A stretch of DNA of 62,380 bases from Rufibacter ruber (GCF_001647275.1 NZ_LRMM01000028.1:1-62380), one strand, 5' to 3'; positions 1 to 8,690 are shown, counted from the first letter of the stretch. Made by a program: numbers and translations. The notes: generated from the letters alone by a model not told the origin.

Positions 1-168
1 TGCATCAACAGTAGGGGCTTAGAGAAGGCTGGGTTGATCTTCTTGATGGCGTCTTCCAGAAGGTGCACCTTGCGCGTTGGCGTGCGGACACAAGCGGGAG
101 GCTTGCGCCAGGATTCTCTTTTTTGAAAGGTGTTTAAAAGTGTGGATTTGCACTATCGATTTGCTCTG

Positions 169-1260
169 TTAGAAGAGTTTCCCTTGGTCCCCAGCTTTCA
201 GTTCTGCGGGGGTATTTTCCCGCTCTAGGTCCAGGAGCCATTTCTTGCGCCACAAACCTCCGCCGTAACCGGTTAACCCGCCGTCTTCGCCGATAACGCG
301 GTGGCACGGAATCAGGATGGAGATGCGGTTCATGCCGTTGGCGTTGGCCACCGCCCGCACCGCGCCCGGCTTCTGCAAAGCGATGGATTGCTCTTTGTAA
401 GAACGGGTGCTTCCGTACGGAATCCGCTGAAGTTCCTGCCAGACTTCTTTCTGGAAATCGGTGCCGGGGGTAAAGAGCGGGACCGTGAACTCCTTGCGTT
501 TCCCCTCGAAATACTCGTTCAATTGTTCTTCTAGCATCTGGAAGTACTTGTTTTCTCCCTGCACAAGGGTGGCATTCAGCAGTTTGCTCAAGGCCTTAAA
601 CTCAGTCTCCAGCATGCGCCTGTCGGTGAACTCCAGGAGGCAGATGCCTTCCTCCGTGGCGCAGGCGTACATGGTGCCCAAAGGCGTTTGCAGCCGGGTG
701 AGGTGAATGACGCGTTGGTCCTTGCTGAGCGAAGGTGCCACCCCGAAGATCGATTTAAAGGAATCAGAGAAACCGCTAAGGGACTCATAACCGGTGTCAA
801 AGGCAGCGGCCGTGACAGAATCGCCGCCCTGTATTTTCTTGAAAGCCGAGTTGATCCGGAACATGCGCTGGTAAGCCTGAAAGGTCATGCCATGGTTCCT
901 GAGAAACCACCGCCTGATCTTGCTGGGCTCCACCCCTTTCTGCAGCAGGTTCCAATCCTTGAATTTGCGGCTGGGGTTTTGGCTTATTTCCTGCAGAATC
1001 TCCTGAATATACGCCGGCGTCTCCCCTATTTTCTCCAGGGGCGAGCACACCTTACAGGGCCGGTACCCGTGCAGGATCGCTTCTTTGGTGGTTTTGAAAA
1101 ACTCCACGTTTTCCCGTTTGGGCTTCCGGGCGGTGCAGGTGGGGCGGCAGAAAATGCCGGTGGTTTTCACGGCGGCAATGAAGGTGCCTTCGTAGGAAAT
1201 ATCCTTGGCGATTAAGGCCCGGTAGAAAACCTCGTCCTGAGTTAGCGTAAGTGTTTCCAT
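169..1260 (-). CDS. ada: Ada-type bifunctional DNA repair regulator / O6-methylguanine-DNA methyltransferase
   Basis: Repairs alkylated DNA by transferring methyl groups to its own cysteines and, once methylated, activates adaptive-response genes. The 363-residue product shows the usual Ada order. An N-terminal zinc/methylphosphotriester domain carries four cysteines (FCRPTC near residue 38 and CKVC near 69). A central AraC-type helix-turn-helix follows (AAAFDTGYESLSGFSDSF). The C-terminal methyltransferase domain has the active-site motif IPCHRVIG. Length matches full Ada proteins. It is transcribed leftwards alone; no alkA or other adaptive-response gene is adjacent on the visible side. The assignment is firm from motifs; autoregulation is known for the family but no Ada box was identified here. 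Confidence 0.95.
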   Translation of the reverse strand: METLTLTQDEVFYRALIAKDISYEGTFIAAVKTTGIFCRPTCTARKPKRENVEFFKTTKEAILHGYRPCKVCSPLEKIGETPAYIQEILQEISQNPSRKFKDWNLLQKGVEPSKIRRWFLRNHGMTFQAYQRMFRINSAFKKIQGGDSVTAAAFDTGYESLSGFSDSFKSIFGVAPSLSKDQRVIHLTRLQTPLGTMYACATEEGICLLEFTDRRMLETEFKALSKLLNATLVQGENKYFQMLEEQLNEYFEGKRKEFTVPLFTPGTDFQKEVWQELQRIPYGSTRSYKEQSIALQKPGAVRAVANANGMNRISILIPCHRVIGEDGGLTGYGGGLWRKKWLLDLERENTPAELKAGDQGKLF

Positions 1261-1403
1261 AGGTAGAAGTTCAGGTGTTAAGAAGGATCACTTGACCAGA
1301 TTTGCTTTTCTACAAAGCAACAACAAGCGCCGCCCTGCCGCAACCGCTAACTTGACAACTATTTTTATTTCCCCTCCGGAGCCTGATTTACTTTCTTCTG
1401 CCC

Positions 1404-1446
1404 GCTGTTTTGGGCTTGTTTTGCGTAAAACCCCGCAGAAAGGCAG
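1404..1446. repeat. Degenerate family A hairpin repeat
   Basis: Left arm CTGTTTTGGGCTTGTTTTG is well kept. The right arm (CCCCGCAGAAAGGCAG) is eroded, so the hairpin is weak. It lies in the spacer between ada and the M28 peptidase gene, which otherwise shows nothing I recognise. Confidence 0.45.
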
Positions 1447-1551
1447 CAGGAAATCCCTTTTTTACCTTCCCAGGCTCCACTAGCACAGAAACCAAGACTT
1501 TCATTTAAGGAGAGAACTCCTCTATTTTACAGCTTTATCAACGAACTACCT

Positions 1552-3264
1552 ATGCTCCCGAAAACAAATTTCTGGATACTCCCCCTCAGCTTAGCCTTGC
1601 TGTCAGGTTGCAAAACAAGTAACCCGGTCCAGACCGATGCTGCTAATCCGACCCAAACGACTGCTACGCCCACGACCGATGCGGCCGCCCCTATCGCTTC
1701 TGCCAAAGTCACAGAAGACAGCTACCGCCTATACGTGACCGCTTTGGCGGCAGATGACCTGGAGGGCCGCAAGCCCTTCACCAACGGTGAGAAGAAGACG
1801 CTGGCTTACCTGGAGAGAGAAGCCAAAGCGCTGGGGCTGGAGCCGGGCAACGGCAACAGCTACCTGCAGGAGGTGCCCATGGTGGAGATCACCTCTGCCC
1901 CCGCCCCCACCATGCAGGTGAAAGGCAAGCAGTCGTTTGAGCTGAAAGGGCTGGAGGAGTACGTGGTCTGGGCCAAACGCCCTGAAGTGAACAGCACCAT
2001 TCAGGAAAGCGAACTGGTGTTTGCCGGCTTCGGGATTGTGGCCCCGGAGTATAACTGGAACGACTATGCCGGGCTGGACGTGAAAGACAAGATAGTGGTG
2101 GTGCTGGTGAGTGACCCGGGTTTCTACTCGGCAGACCCAACCTTCTTCAAGGGCAGAACCATGACCTACTACGGCCGGTGGACCTACAAACTGGAGGAGG
2201 CCGCCCGCCAGGGAGCCAAAGGGTGCCTCATTGTGCACGCCACAGAGCCGGCGGGCTACGGCTTTCAGGTGGTGCAGAACAACTGGAACGCCTCCAGATT
2301 TTACCTGGACAACCGGAACAAGCCTACCTATAAATGCGCCATGGAAGGCTGGGTGACCACGCCCGTGGCCGAGCGCCTGTTTTCGGCCGCAGGCAAGAAC
2401 TTTCAGGCTGAGCTGCAGCGGGCCGCCAAACCGGGGTTCAAAGGCATGCCGCTGGGCCTGACCGTGAGCACCTCTATTCAGGCCAAAGTGAAGTATGACA
2501 AGTCCTACAATTTCATCGCCAAGATTTCGGGCAGCAAACGCCCAGATGAAGCCATAGTATATTCAGCGCACTGGGACCACCTGGGCATTGGCAAGAAAGA
2601 CGCCCAGAATGACAGCATATACAACGGCGCCGCCGACAATGCCAGCGGCACGGCCGGTCTGCTGGCGGTAGCCAAAGCGTTTAAAGCCCTGCCTCAGAAG
2701 CCAGAGAGAAATATTGTGTTCCTGTCGGTGACCGCTGAAGAGCAGGGGCTGCTGGGCTCGGCCCATTATGCTGAGAACCCGGTTTTCGCCAAAGAGAAAA
2801 CGGTGGCCAACCTCAACATTGACATGCTCAACCCGTACGGTGCCACCAAAGACATGGTGTTGATTGGGCAGGGGCAGTCTGAACTGGAGGAAATCCTGGC
2901 GGAAGAAGCCAAGAAAGCGGGCCGCTACCTTGCCCCAGACCCCACCCCCGAAGCCGGCCTCTATTACCGGTCAGACCACTTCAACTTTGCCAAGACGGGC
3001 GTTCCGGCGCTGTTCACCGGCATGGGCACAGACCACGTGCAGCTCGGCCCCGCCGAAGGCAAAAAACTGCTGGCCAACTTCACCGCTAACATTTACCACA
3101 AGCAGAACGATGAGGTGAACGCTGCCTTCAAATTTGACGGCGCCGTGGCAGATCTGCAGCTGCTCTTCCAGATGGGCAGGCGCCTGGCGTTCTCCAACCA
3201 GTGGCCCCAATGGAAAGCAGGCTCTGAGTTCAAAGCCGTGCGGGAGAAGTACATGAAAAGATAA
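1552..3264 (+). CDS. M28-family metallopeptidase, lipoprotein
   Basis: A secreted zinc aminopeptidase-like enzyme of family M28, anchored as a lipoprotein. The 570-residue product begins with a lipoprotein signal ending in the lipobox LLSGC (Cys20). Residues about 150-300 resemble a PA insert. The catalytic domain shows the metal-site motifs in order: SAHWDHLG (about 338-345), GAADNASG (Asp362), EEQG (396-399), NIDM (Asp424) and a late SDHF histidine. These match a two-zinc peptidase; the substrate is not predictable. The start ATG is followed directly by the signal peptide, and no in-frame upstream start is better. Two family A hairpins and a small GC hairpin follow the stop codon. A second M28 gene lies at 10776-11705 but is shorter and lacks the PA-like insert. 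Confidence 0.9.
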   Translation: MLPKTNFWILPLSLALLSGCKTSNPVQTDAANPTQTTATPTTDAAAPIASAKVTEDSYRLYVTALAADDLEGRKPFTNGEKKTLAYLEREAKALGLEPGNGNSYLQEVPMVEITSAPAPTMQVKGKQSFELKGLEEYVVWAKRPEVNSTIQESELVFAGFGIVAPEYNWNDYAGLDVKDKIVVVLVSDPGFYSADPTFFKGRTMTYYGRWTYKLEEAARQGAKGCLIVHATEPAGYGFQVVQNNWNASRFYLDNRNKPTYKCAMEGWVTTPVAERLFSAAGKNFQAELQRAAKPGFKGMPLGLTVSTSIQAKVKYDKSYNFIAKISGSKRPDEAIVYSAHWDHLGIGKKDAQNDSIYNGAADNASGTAGLLAVAKAFKALPQKPERNIVFLSVTAEEQGLLGSAHYAENPVFAKEKTVANLNIDMLNPYGATKDMVLIGQGQSELEEILAEEAKKAGRYLAPDPTPEAGLYYRSDHFNFAKTGVPALFTGMGTDHVQLGPAEGKKLLANFTANIYHKQNDEVNAAFKFDGAVADLQLLFQMGRRLAFSNQWPQWKAGSEFKAVREKYMKR

Positions 3265-3270
3265 CCCGTT

Positions 3271-3310
3271 GCGTTTTGGAGCAGTTTTGGCCAAAACAGG
3301 TCAAAAACAG
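3271..3310. repeat. Family A hairpin repeat (tail-to-tail pair, first copy)
   Basis: The arms are GCGTTTTGGAGCAG and CAGGTCAAAAACAG around a TTTTGGCCAAAA core. It starts 7 nt after the stop codon of the M28 peptidase gene, consistent with a terminator role. Confidence 0.7.
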
Positions 3311-3311
3311 G

Positions 3312-3345
3312 AAGGGCTGGCGTCACATGGCCAGCCTTTCCTGTT
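3312..3345 (+). terminator. Hairpin followed by T-rich tract
   Basis: GGCTGG (3315-3320) pairs with CCAGCC (3331-3336), followed by TTTCCTGTTTTT. It lies between two family A repeats downstream of the M28 gene and would work as an intrinsic terminator; the stem is short. Confidence 0.5.
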
Positions 3346-3380
3346 TTTGGCTTCTTTTCTGTAAAACAGTTCAAAAACGC
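3341..3380. repeat. Family A hairpin repeat (second copy of pair)
   Basis: The arms are CTGTTTTTGGCTTCTTTTC and GTAAAACAGTTCAAAAACG. It is partly mismatched. Together with the copy at 3271-3310 it makes this spacer almost wholly palindromic. Confidence 0.65.
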
Positions 3381-3490
3381 AATACTTTCATTTCCTGCCG
3401 GAAAGCCGTAATTTTGAAAACATTCATGGAGAGTGCTTTACCTAAGCTCAGCCCATTCTAAATTCTTAATGTCTAATTCCTCATTTCAAA

Positions 3491-4042
3491 ATGCCCGTAC
3501 CCTCCGCTGACTTCAAGCAGGCGTTGAAAAGATTATCTGAGAAGGAGAAGGAAGCCCTCATTCTGCGGCTGGTGCGCAAAGACGCCGAAGCCTATGACAC
3601 CCTCAGCTTTGAGCTGCTGGAAGACGTGACGCTGGAATCGCTGCAGGAGCGCAGCCGCGAAGCCCTTCATGACATTCTCTTCACCGTCTCGGGCCGCAGC
3701 CTGAGCAAAGCCCTGAGCCGGGGCCTCAAGAAAGCCGCCCAGGAAATTGCCCGCTACCAGCGCGTCACCAAAGACCGCAAGGGTGAGATTGACCTGCACC
3801 TGTACCTGCTGCAACTCATCTTTGACAACTTCACGGGCCAGTTTGACAGCGTATATAAAACCTTTTACGTGGCCACGGCGCGGCTGGTGCTGCGCAGCAT
3901 GACGCTCATTCAAAAGCACCTGCATGTAGATTACCACCTGGAGTACCAGGAAACCATCAACACGTTTCTCACAGATCTCAACGGCCGCAGCAAGCGCCGG
4001 CAGCTGCCGTTCAACCTTCCCTGGCAATTTGAACTGGAATAA
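3491..4042 (+). CDS. Uncharacterised alpha-helical cytoplasmic protein
   Basis: I do not recognise this 183-residue protein. It has no signal peptide or membrane segment, is rich in charged residues and leucine, and is predicted by eye to be helical throughout. A conserved-looking core runs from about residue 90 to 165 (RYQRVTKDRKGEIDLHLYLL onwards), ending in a basic patch GRSKRRQ and an aromatic tail. The stop codon is one nucleotide before the ATG of the patatin-like gene, so the two are probably co-transcribed. Its codon use and G+C look like its neighbours, so it appears native. No function is proposed. Confidence 0.8.
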   Translation: MPVPSADFKQALKRLSEKEKEALILRLVRKDAEAYDTLSFELLEDVTLESLQERSREALHDILFTVSGRSLSKALSRGLKKAAQEIARYQRVTKDRKGEIDLHLYLLQLIFDNFTGQFDSVYKTFYVATARLVLRSMTLIQKHLHVDYHLEYQETINTFLTDLNGRSKRRQLPFNLPWQFELE

Positions 4043-4043
4043 G

Positions 4044-5246
4044 ATGTGCGTCCGTATTTGGCCTATTTTTGGGAAAACAGCCCCAAAACAGCTTTTCCTT
4101 ATCACGCTTCTCTCCCTCACCTTGTCCAGCTACGCCGGGGCACAGACTCAGCAGAAAGTGTACAAGAACCTGGCCCTGGAGGGCGGCGGCATCAGGGGCA
4201 TTGCCTACGGCGGAGCTTTGGCTGAACTGGAGCGGCGGGGCCAGCTGCAGACCATTGAACGCATTGCGGGCACCTCGGCGGGAGCCATACAGGCCTGTCT
4301 GCTGGCCATGGGCTACACACCGCAGCAAATCACTGAGATCACGTTCAAAACCCCTATCCAGAAGTTTGCAGATGGCCGGTTCCTGTTCGTGGGCGGCTTC
4401 GCGCGCATGTCTAACCGCTTTGGGTGGTACCGCGGCGAAAAATTCACCGGCTGGCTGTCTGACCTCATTGCCCGGAAAACCGGCAACCCAGACCTCACCT
4501 TCGCAGAGCTTCACGCGCTGGCGGGGAAAAACGGCTACCGGGATCTCTACATCACCGGCACCAACCTGAGCCGGCAACGCTCTGAAATCTTCAGCCACGA
4601 GACCTTCCCTCACATGAAAGTGAAAGACGCGGAGCGCATTTCCATGAGCGTGCCCATGTTCTTCCAGGCGGTGTTCATGGACAGCACTGGTCAGGTGTTC
4701 CCCAAGCCCCTGCCCAACAATGGTACAGACGTGCTGGTAGACGGTGGGTTGCTCATGAATTTCCCGCTCATGGTATTTGATCACCCTACATATTTTTCCG
4801 CCGCAGGCGCCACCGCCCCAGAGGGGAAGAGCCGTTTTATTAACCCAGAGACCATAGGCATACGTTTAGACTATGATGCCCAGATTGCCTATGACCTGGA
4901 GCGGAAAGGCTTGGCCCCTAACCCAATCAACGGCTTCGCCGATTACATTACTGGTTTTTACCGCATTATCATTGAAAACCTGAACCGCCATGAGCTCACC
5001 CCCGCCGACTGGGACAGAACCGTTTCTGTGAGCACCGCCGGCTACGGACCAAAGATCAAACGCCTCTCAGAGAAAGATAAGGGACCCTGCTGGAAAGTGG
5101 GCGCATGGGCATGCTGCAGTTCTTTGCCGGGTGTGAGTAATTGGTCAGCAGAATCAATCATCAACCCTACATTAGCTCATAAAAACCAAAGCATTCTTTT
5201 CTGGCCTGTAATTGCTAAGCCAGGTCAGAAACAGAATGCTTGTTAA
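4044..5246 (+). CDS. Patatin-like phospholipase, C-terminus frameshifted
   Basis: A lipid acyl hydrolase with a Ser-Asp dyad. The oxyanion loop GGGIRG is at residues 47-52, the nucleophile elbow GTSAG at 76-80 (Ser78), and the catalytic Asp in VDGGLLMNFP. A hydrophobic stretch ending SYAGAQ looks like a signal peptide, preceded by an odd n-region encoded by a family A repeat. I prefer the ATG at 4044, one base after the upstream stop, over an in-frame TTG at 4029. Near 5082-5086 the frame appears to lose one base. The alternative frame reads GTLLESGRMGMLQFFAGCE and stops at 5140, which matches the usual family ending, whereas the open frame reads non-homologous sequence to 5246. The protein is either aberrant at its last ~20 residues or the base call is wrong. 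Confidence 0.88.
   Translation: MCVRIWPIFGKTAPKQLFLITLLSLTLSSYAGAQTQQKVYKNLALEGGGIRGIAYGGALAELERRGQLQTIERIAGTSAGAIQACLLAMGYTPQQITEITFKTPIQKFADGRFLFVGGFARMSNRFGWYRGEKFTGWLSDLIARKTGNPDLTFAELHALAGKNGYRDLYITGTNLSRQRSEIFSHETFPHMKVKDAERISMSVPMFFQAVFMDSTGQVFPKPLPNNGTDVLVDGGLLMNFPLMVFDHPTYFSAAGATAPEGKSRFINPETIGIRLDYDAQIAYDLERKGLAPNPINGFADYITGFYRIIIENLNRHELTPADWDRTVSVSTAGYGPKIKRLSEKDKGPCWKVGAWACCSSLPGVSNWSAESIINPTLAHKNQSILFWPVIAKPGQKQNAC
4052..4092. repeat. Family A hairpin overlapping the patatin start
   Basis: CCGTATTTGGCCTATTTTT pairs imperfectly with GGGAAAACAGCCCCAAAACAG. It lies inside the coding sequence and encodes residues of roughly VRIWPIFGKTAPKQ upstream of the hydrophobic core of the signal peptide. 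Confidence 0.7.
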
Positions 5247-5281
5247 GCTTTCAGGTGGTGGCTGCTGCGGGAATAATCTTA

Positions 5282-5442
5282 GAGCATGTTTAAATTTGTC
5301 TTTTCCGCTGCAAACGGGAATCAAAAGAACCTGACATCGCATTTTTCTCCCACCATAGTGGGGCGTATGCGGCTCAAAAAACGCTTCGTCAGAACCTTTC
5401 ACTCCCAATTTTCGCTCGCAAAACCAAAATTTAATCAAGCTC
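5282..5442. mobile_element. MITE family E, copy 1 (161 bp, TTA target duplication)
   Basis: The terminal inverted repeats are GAGCATGTTTAAATTTG at the left and the complement of CAAAATTTAATCAAGCTC at the right. It is flanked by TTA at 5279-5281 and 5443-5445, a three-base target duplication. The right-hand TTA is also the stop codon (TAA on the minus strand) of the NHL lipoprotein gene. It has no coding capacity. Related copies are at 51705, 53646 and 57870. The end sequence and TNA-type duplication fit mobilisation by an IS5-group transposase, which is not present in this window (inference). Confidence 0.85.
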
Positions 5443-6783
5443 TTACTCAGAAATAACTTTACAAATTCTGGACAAATCGCTTGGATATCGGTCATTTATT
5501 GAGATAAAATACAGATTCCCATTCTTATCAAATGCAAAATCAATAGGTGTATCTACAGTTGCCTCCAGAGCTTTTCCGTCTTTGTATACTAAGGGGTTAG
5601 TTCCATCACCTGCAAGAGTAGATACCTGACCCTGTGTATCAATTTTTCTTATCCTATAATTCCCTGCTTCCCCCACAAATAAGTTCCAGTCTTTATCAAA
5701 GATAAGGGCACTTGGCCCGAAGAATTGCGCCTGTAGCGCTGCCCCATCTTTATAACCTGCCTGTCTGGTGCCAGCAACGGTACTAACTTGTCCCTGTGGG
5801 GTTACCATTCTGATACAGTTATTCTCTGAATCAGTCACAAACAAATTCCAGTTTTTATCAAAATCCATTTTGTAGAGGCCGGCAAATTGGGCTTGGTTTC
5901 CGGCACCATCACGATATCCTTTCACGCCAGTGCCGGCAAAGGTACTTACCATACCCTGAGGGGTTATTTTACGAATGCGGTTGGCCTCTATCACAATTAA
6001 GTTACCGTTGTTATCAACATCCAGATCTGTGATGGCATTGAACTGTGCTTGATTGGCAGGCCCATCTTTATATCCAGATATTTGCCTAATCTCACTGTTG
6101 CTAATATAGCTACCTGCAAAAAGACTGACCTGCTTTTGAGGGGTTACCTTATAGATAAGGGAGTGATCAGCTAGAAAAAGGTTTCCTGATTGATCAAAAG
6201 TGCTTGCGGTTAAGAACATAAAAACTGCATCACTTAATGAACCGTTCGTGAAAATAGGTACAGTATACAATCTGCCTTTACTGAGCTCTGTTGCCTGAGA
6301 CCTACCGGTAATTACTTTTAACATACCAGGAGACAATTGAGTTACATGCATGGCATTGTTTGCATCAAAATATAAACTGGTAAAGAAAAAGTGATCAAAA
6401 TAGTTAACTGTAGAAATGGTATTGGTTAATTCATAGGTAAATGAATCCCAAGAAGCATCTTTACTGCCCACCACCACTTTTATAGGGCCGGAACCTGCCC
6501 CTTTAGGTACTTTCACTACAAGTTCCTTTCTAGCCGCAGAAACTACTATAGCCTTTTTATCATTAAAAGTGACAGTATTTTCAGTTGTGATTTCCGAGAA
6601 ATTTCCCCCCTTAATAGTTATTTCTGTATCAAACGCAGCTTTGAGAGGAGAAACAGATTCAATTTTAATACCATTGCTGGTACCGTTTTGGGGGGTGGGA
6701 TCTTCCTCTTTTTCGTCCTTGGTGGCACAAGAGAGCAGGGCCAGGGCAAAAAAGTAAACAAGGAGTTGTTTGAACGTCTTCAA
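5443..6783 (-). CDS. TIG/IPT and NHL-repeat surface lipoprotein
   Basis: The 446-residue product carries a lipoprotein signal with lipobox LALLSC (Cys19) and a Thr/Pro/Glu-rich linker. A TIG/IPT immunoglobulin-like domain follows at about 40-120 (SVSPLKAAFDTEITIKGGNF). A beta-propeller of NHL-type repeats then carries the recurring pattern FAGTGVKGYRDGAGNQAQF and FDKNWNLFVTDSENNCIR. Such proteins sit on the Bacteroidota cell surface and often bind glycans or proteins, but the ligand here cannot be predicted. The gene stands alone. Its stop codon forms one side of a MITE target-site duplication, so the MITE inserted exactly at its 3' end without harming the protein. Confidence 0.88.
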   Translation of the reverse strand: MKTFKQLLVYFFALALLSCATKDEKEEDPTPQNGTSNGIKIESVSPLKAAFDTEITIKGGNFSEITTENTVTFNDKKAIVVSAARKELVVKVPKGAGSGPIKVVVGSKDASWDSFTYELTNTISTVNYFDHFFFTSLYFDANNAMHVTQLSPGMLKVITGRSQATELSKGRLYTVPIFTNGSLSDAVFMFLTASTFDQSGNLFLADHSLIYKVTPQKQVSLFAGSYISNSEIRQISGYKDGPANQAQFNAITDLDVDNNGNLIVIEANRIRKITPQGMVSTFAGTGVKGYRDGAGNQAQFAGLYKMDFDKNWNLFVTDSENNCIRMVTPQGQVSTVAGTRQAGYKDGAALQAQFFGPSALIFDKDWNLFVGEAGNYRIRKIDTQGQVSTLAGDGTNPLVYKDGKALEATVDTPIDFAFDKNGNLYFISINDRYPSDLSRICKVISE

Positions 6784-6970
6784 GCTTATATTTTTTGTAA
6801 TGATTCAAGAATGTTGTTGATACAAAAATAGCTTTATGCAGACTCCTGAGTAATACCCACTTGTAGGTAAATAAGGATGTACTCTAACAACTTTACATTT
6901 TTAAATTTTATAAAATCTGGCCAGTTCCTTTTTCCTCTAACTTCCTTAGCTGTTTTCACGTTCATAACAG

Positions 6971-7636
6971 GTGAAAAACCAAAATGAAACTATGTCAGCG
7001 AACGAAAAATCTAAAGTCGTGCAGGTTCTGAAGGAACTGAACGAATTTGTACATGATGGCCGCGAAGGGTATGAGCGCGCCGCGAAAGAAAGCACAGACT
7101 CTTTAAGACAAGATGTATACCGCCGCTTCTCCCAGCAGCGTCTGGCGTTTGCCAATGAGTTGAACCAGATTATTCAGCAGCACGGCGGCAGCCCTGAACG
7201 TGACACCACTGCCAAAGGCAAACTGTACCGCCAGTGGATGGACTTTAAAGCCACCATCACCGGCAGCAACGAGGAAGCTATTCTGGGCTCCTGCATCTAT
7301 GGGGAGGAGTGGGCGCAGAAAGCCTACCGTGATGCTCTGGACCATGAGCTGCCAGCTGAGGTACGCGGGGTCATCTTACGCCAGCGCGAAGCCTCTACAG
7401 ATGTTCTGACCCACCTGCACCAGATTCACGAGGCAGCCGGCTACGCCCCGGCCCAAGGTGGCTTACCTGCCGCCATCGCCTCACCGGCGCTGAGCAAGCC
7501 GCTGCGTACCGCGTTGTATGCAGTAGCTGGCGCCGCAGGAGCAGTATTGATTTATGGCCTGGTTTCCAAGAAGATCCCAACCGCCAAATTAGTGGCCGGC
7601 CTCTCCTTCTTAACCAAAAAGAGAACTTCAGCTTAG
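6971..7636 (+). CDS. DUF2383/PA2169-type four-helix-bundle protein
   Basis: A ferritin-like-fold stress protein family. The N-terminal ~145 residues (ELNEFVHDGREGYERAAKES, CIYGEEWAQKAYRDAL) match the PA2169/DUF2383 helical bundle. A glycine/alanine-rich linker and one hydrophobic segment (ALYAVAGAAGAVLIYGLVS) suggest membrane anchoring at the C-terminus. A GTG at 6971 opens the frame, but the ATG at 6992 (MSANEKSKVV) is the better start because it places the domain at the N-terminus. It is monocistronic, followed by a family A repeat and a strong terminator shared with the convergent gene at 7831. The function of the family is poorly known. Confidence 0.85.
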   Translation: MKNQNETMSANEKSKVVQVLKELNEFVHDGREGYERAAKESTDSLRQDVYRRFSQQRLAFANELNQIIQQHGGSPERDTTAKGKLYRQWMDFKATITGSNEEAILGSCIYGEEWAQKAYRDALDHELPAEVRGVILRQREASTDVLTHLHQIHEAAGYAPAQGGLPAAIASPALSKPLRTALYAVAGAAGAVLIYGLVSKKIPTAKLVAGLSFLTKKRTSA

Positions 7637-7670
7637 ATATTTCTCTTTCTTTTAATTGAGAGCCTGGTTT

Positions 7671-7711
7671 CTGTTTTTTGGCTTGTTTTCTGAAAAACAG
7701 GCCAAAAACAG
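7671..7711. repeat. Family A hairpin repeat
   Basis: A good copy: CTGTTTTTTGGCTTGTTTTC pairs with GAAAAACAGGCCAAAAACAG. It lies 34 nt beyond the DUF2383 stop codon in a convergent spacer. Confidence 0.85.
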
Positions 7712-7762
7712 CCTGATTCTAAGAAAAAGCAGCGGCCAGAAACTGGGGCATCCCCAACAAAA

Positions 7763-7789
7763 AAATAGGCGGACAATGTCCGCCTATTT
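7763..7789. terminator. Bidirectional intrinsic terminator
   Basis: A perfect 12-bp stem (AAATAGGCGGAC / GTCCGCCTATTT) with a 3-nt loop is flanked by A-rich sequence on the left and a T-run on the right. It serves the convergent genes ending at 7636 and 7831. Confidence 0.9.
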
Positions 7790-7830
7790 TTTACTCATCC
7801 TATAACACATTCACTATACAACTAAACTCT

Positions 7831-8508
7831 TTAGAACCTGAAACCAACAGAGGCTTTGAACCCGTGGTTGTATGATTTATAATCTGCCTTGTCATCTATG
7901 GTGGTAAGCCCCATGTCATAGCCCCCGCTCAAGCTCAGCCCGTTCTGGAACTGATACCCTAGCCCCGCAGACAGCCCCACGTCAACGGAGCGTTGCGCGG
8001 TCTTCCACTCAAAGTCATTGTTGTAGGCAGAGAAGCCTAGCGCCCCGGCATTCACATTCACGTTATTAGACAGCAGGAAAGACACCTGCGGGCCGGCAAA
8101 CAGGTTAAATCCTTCGCCCACGTATACTTTGGCTAAGAGCGGTATGTCAATGTATTCTGCTTTATTGGTAAGGGTGACTTTGGCATTCAGGAATTCTCCC
8201 ACGCCCCCCGGCACCCTGCCCTCCAGCACCATCCCCTTCTGGGAATACTGCACGCCCGGCTCAAACTCAAACCCGCTGCCCAACGGTATGCTCAGAAACA
8301 TACCCGCATGGAAGCCGTGCCGCCATTTGGTCTCCACGTTTCCGTTGGAGAACTCCAGCAGTTCATTGAAACTCTTCACGCTTTCGCCTTGCCAGCTGGT
8401 GGCGCTGTACCCTGCTTTAATGCCTACTTTCACCCCGTCATTCTGGGCAGAAACGTTTGTGATAAGCCCTGATAACAAAACCACCACCATTAGTATTATC
8501 TTCTTCAT
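7831..8508 (-). CDS. Outer-membrane beta-barrel protein (PorT/OMP_b-brl family)
   Basis: A small outer-membrane barrel. From the ATG at 8508 (MKKIILMVV) the product is 225 residues, with a cleavable signal ending at NVSAQ. It has the alternating pattern of eight-stranded porin-family barrels: GVKVGIKAGYSATSW near the N-terminus, LFAGPQVSFLL in the middle, and a final strand HGFKASVGFRF ending in Phe, the typical outer-membrane insertion signal. The frame is open upstream to 8610, but that extension is degenerate repeat-like sequence and lacks signal features. It is monocistronic, sharing a bidirectional terminator with the convergent DUF2383 gene. Substrate or role is unknown. Confidence 0.88.
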   Translation of the reverse strand: MKKIILMVVVLLSGLITNVSAQNDGVKVGIKAGYSATSWQGESVKSFNELLEFSNGNVETKWRHGFHAGMFLSIPLGSGFEFEPGVQYSQKGMVLEGRVPGGVGEFLNAKVTLTNKAEYIDIPLLAKVYVGEGFNLFAGPQVSFLLSNNVNVNAGALGFSAYNNDFEWKTAQRSVDVGLSAGLGYQFQNGLSLSGGYDMGLTTIDDKADYKSYNHGFKASVGFRF

Positions 8509-8690
8509 CTCTCTTGCTGTTTTCATTGTTCCCAATAGCCTGCAGGACTCTTGCCTGGTCTTAATACAAAACCGTGCCAAAACAGACCACCTGGTAAACA
8601 CTCTCAGCAAACGGGATTTAGAAAAAGCTATAAATAATTATCTTTCAGAATGTTAAAAATCAACAATTATAGATTCCATCACTAAAGAAA

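Noticed and set aside
1-168. Open stretch on the minus strand (RKVHLLEDAIKKINPAFSKP) running off the left edge
   Set aside because: It may be the start of a gene outside the window, but there is no convincing start codon and no family match; too short to call.
4029-4043. TTG start for the patatin gene
   Set aside because: It would overlap the upstream gene; the ATG at 4044 directly after the stop codon is the more likely start.
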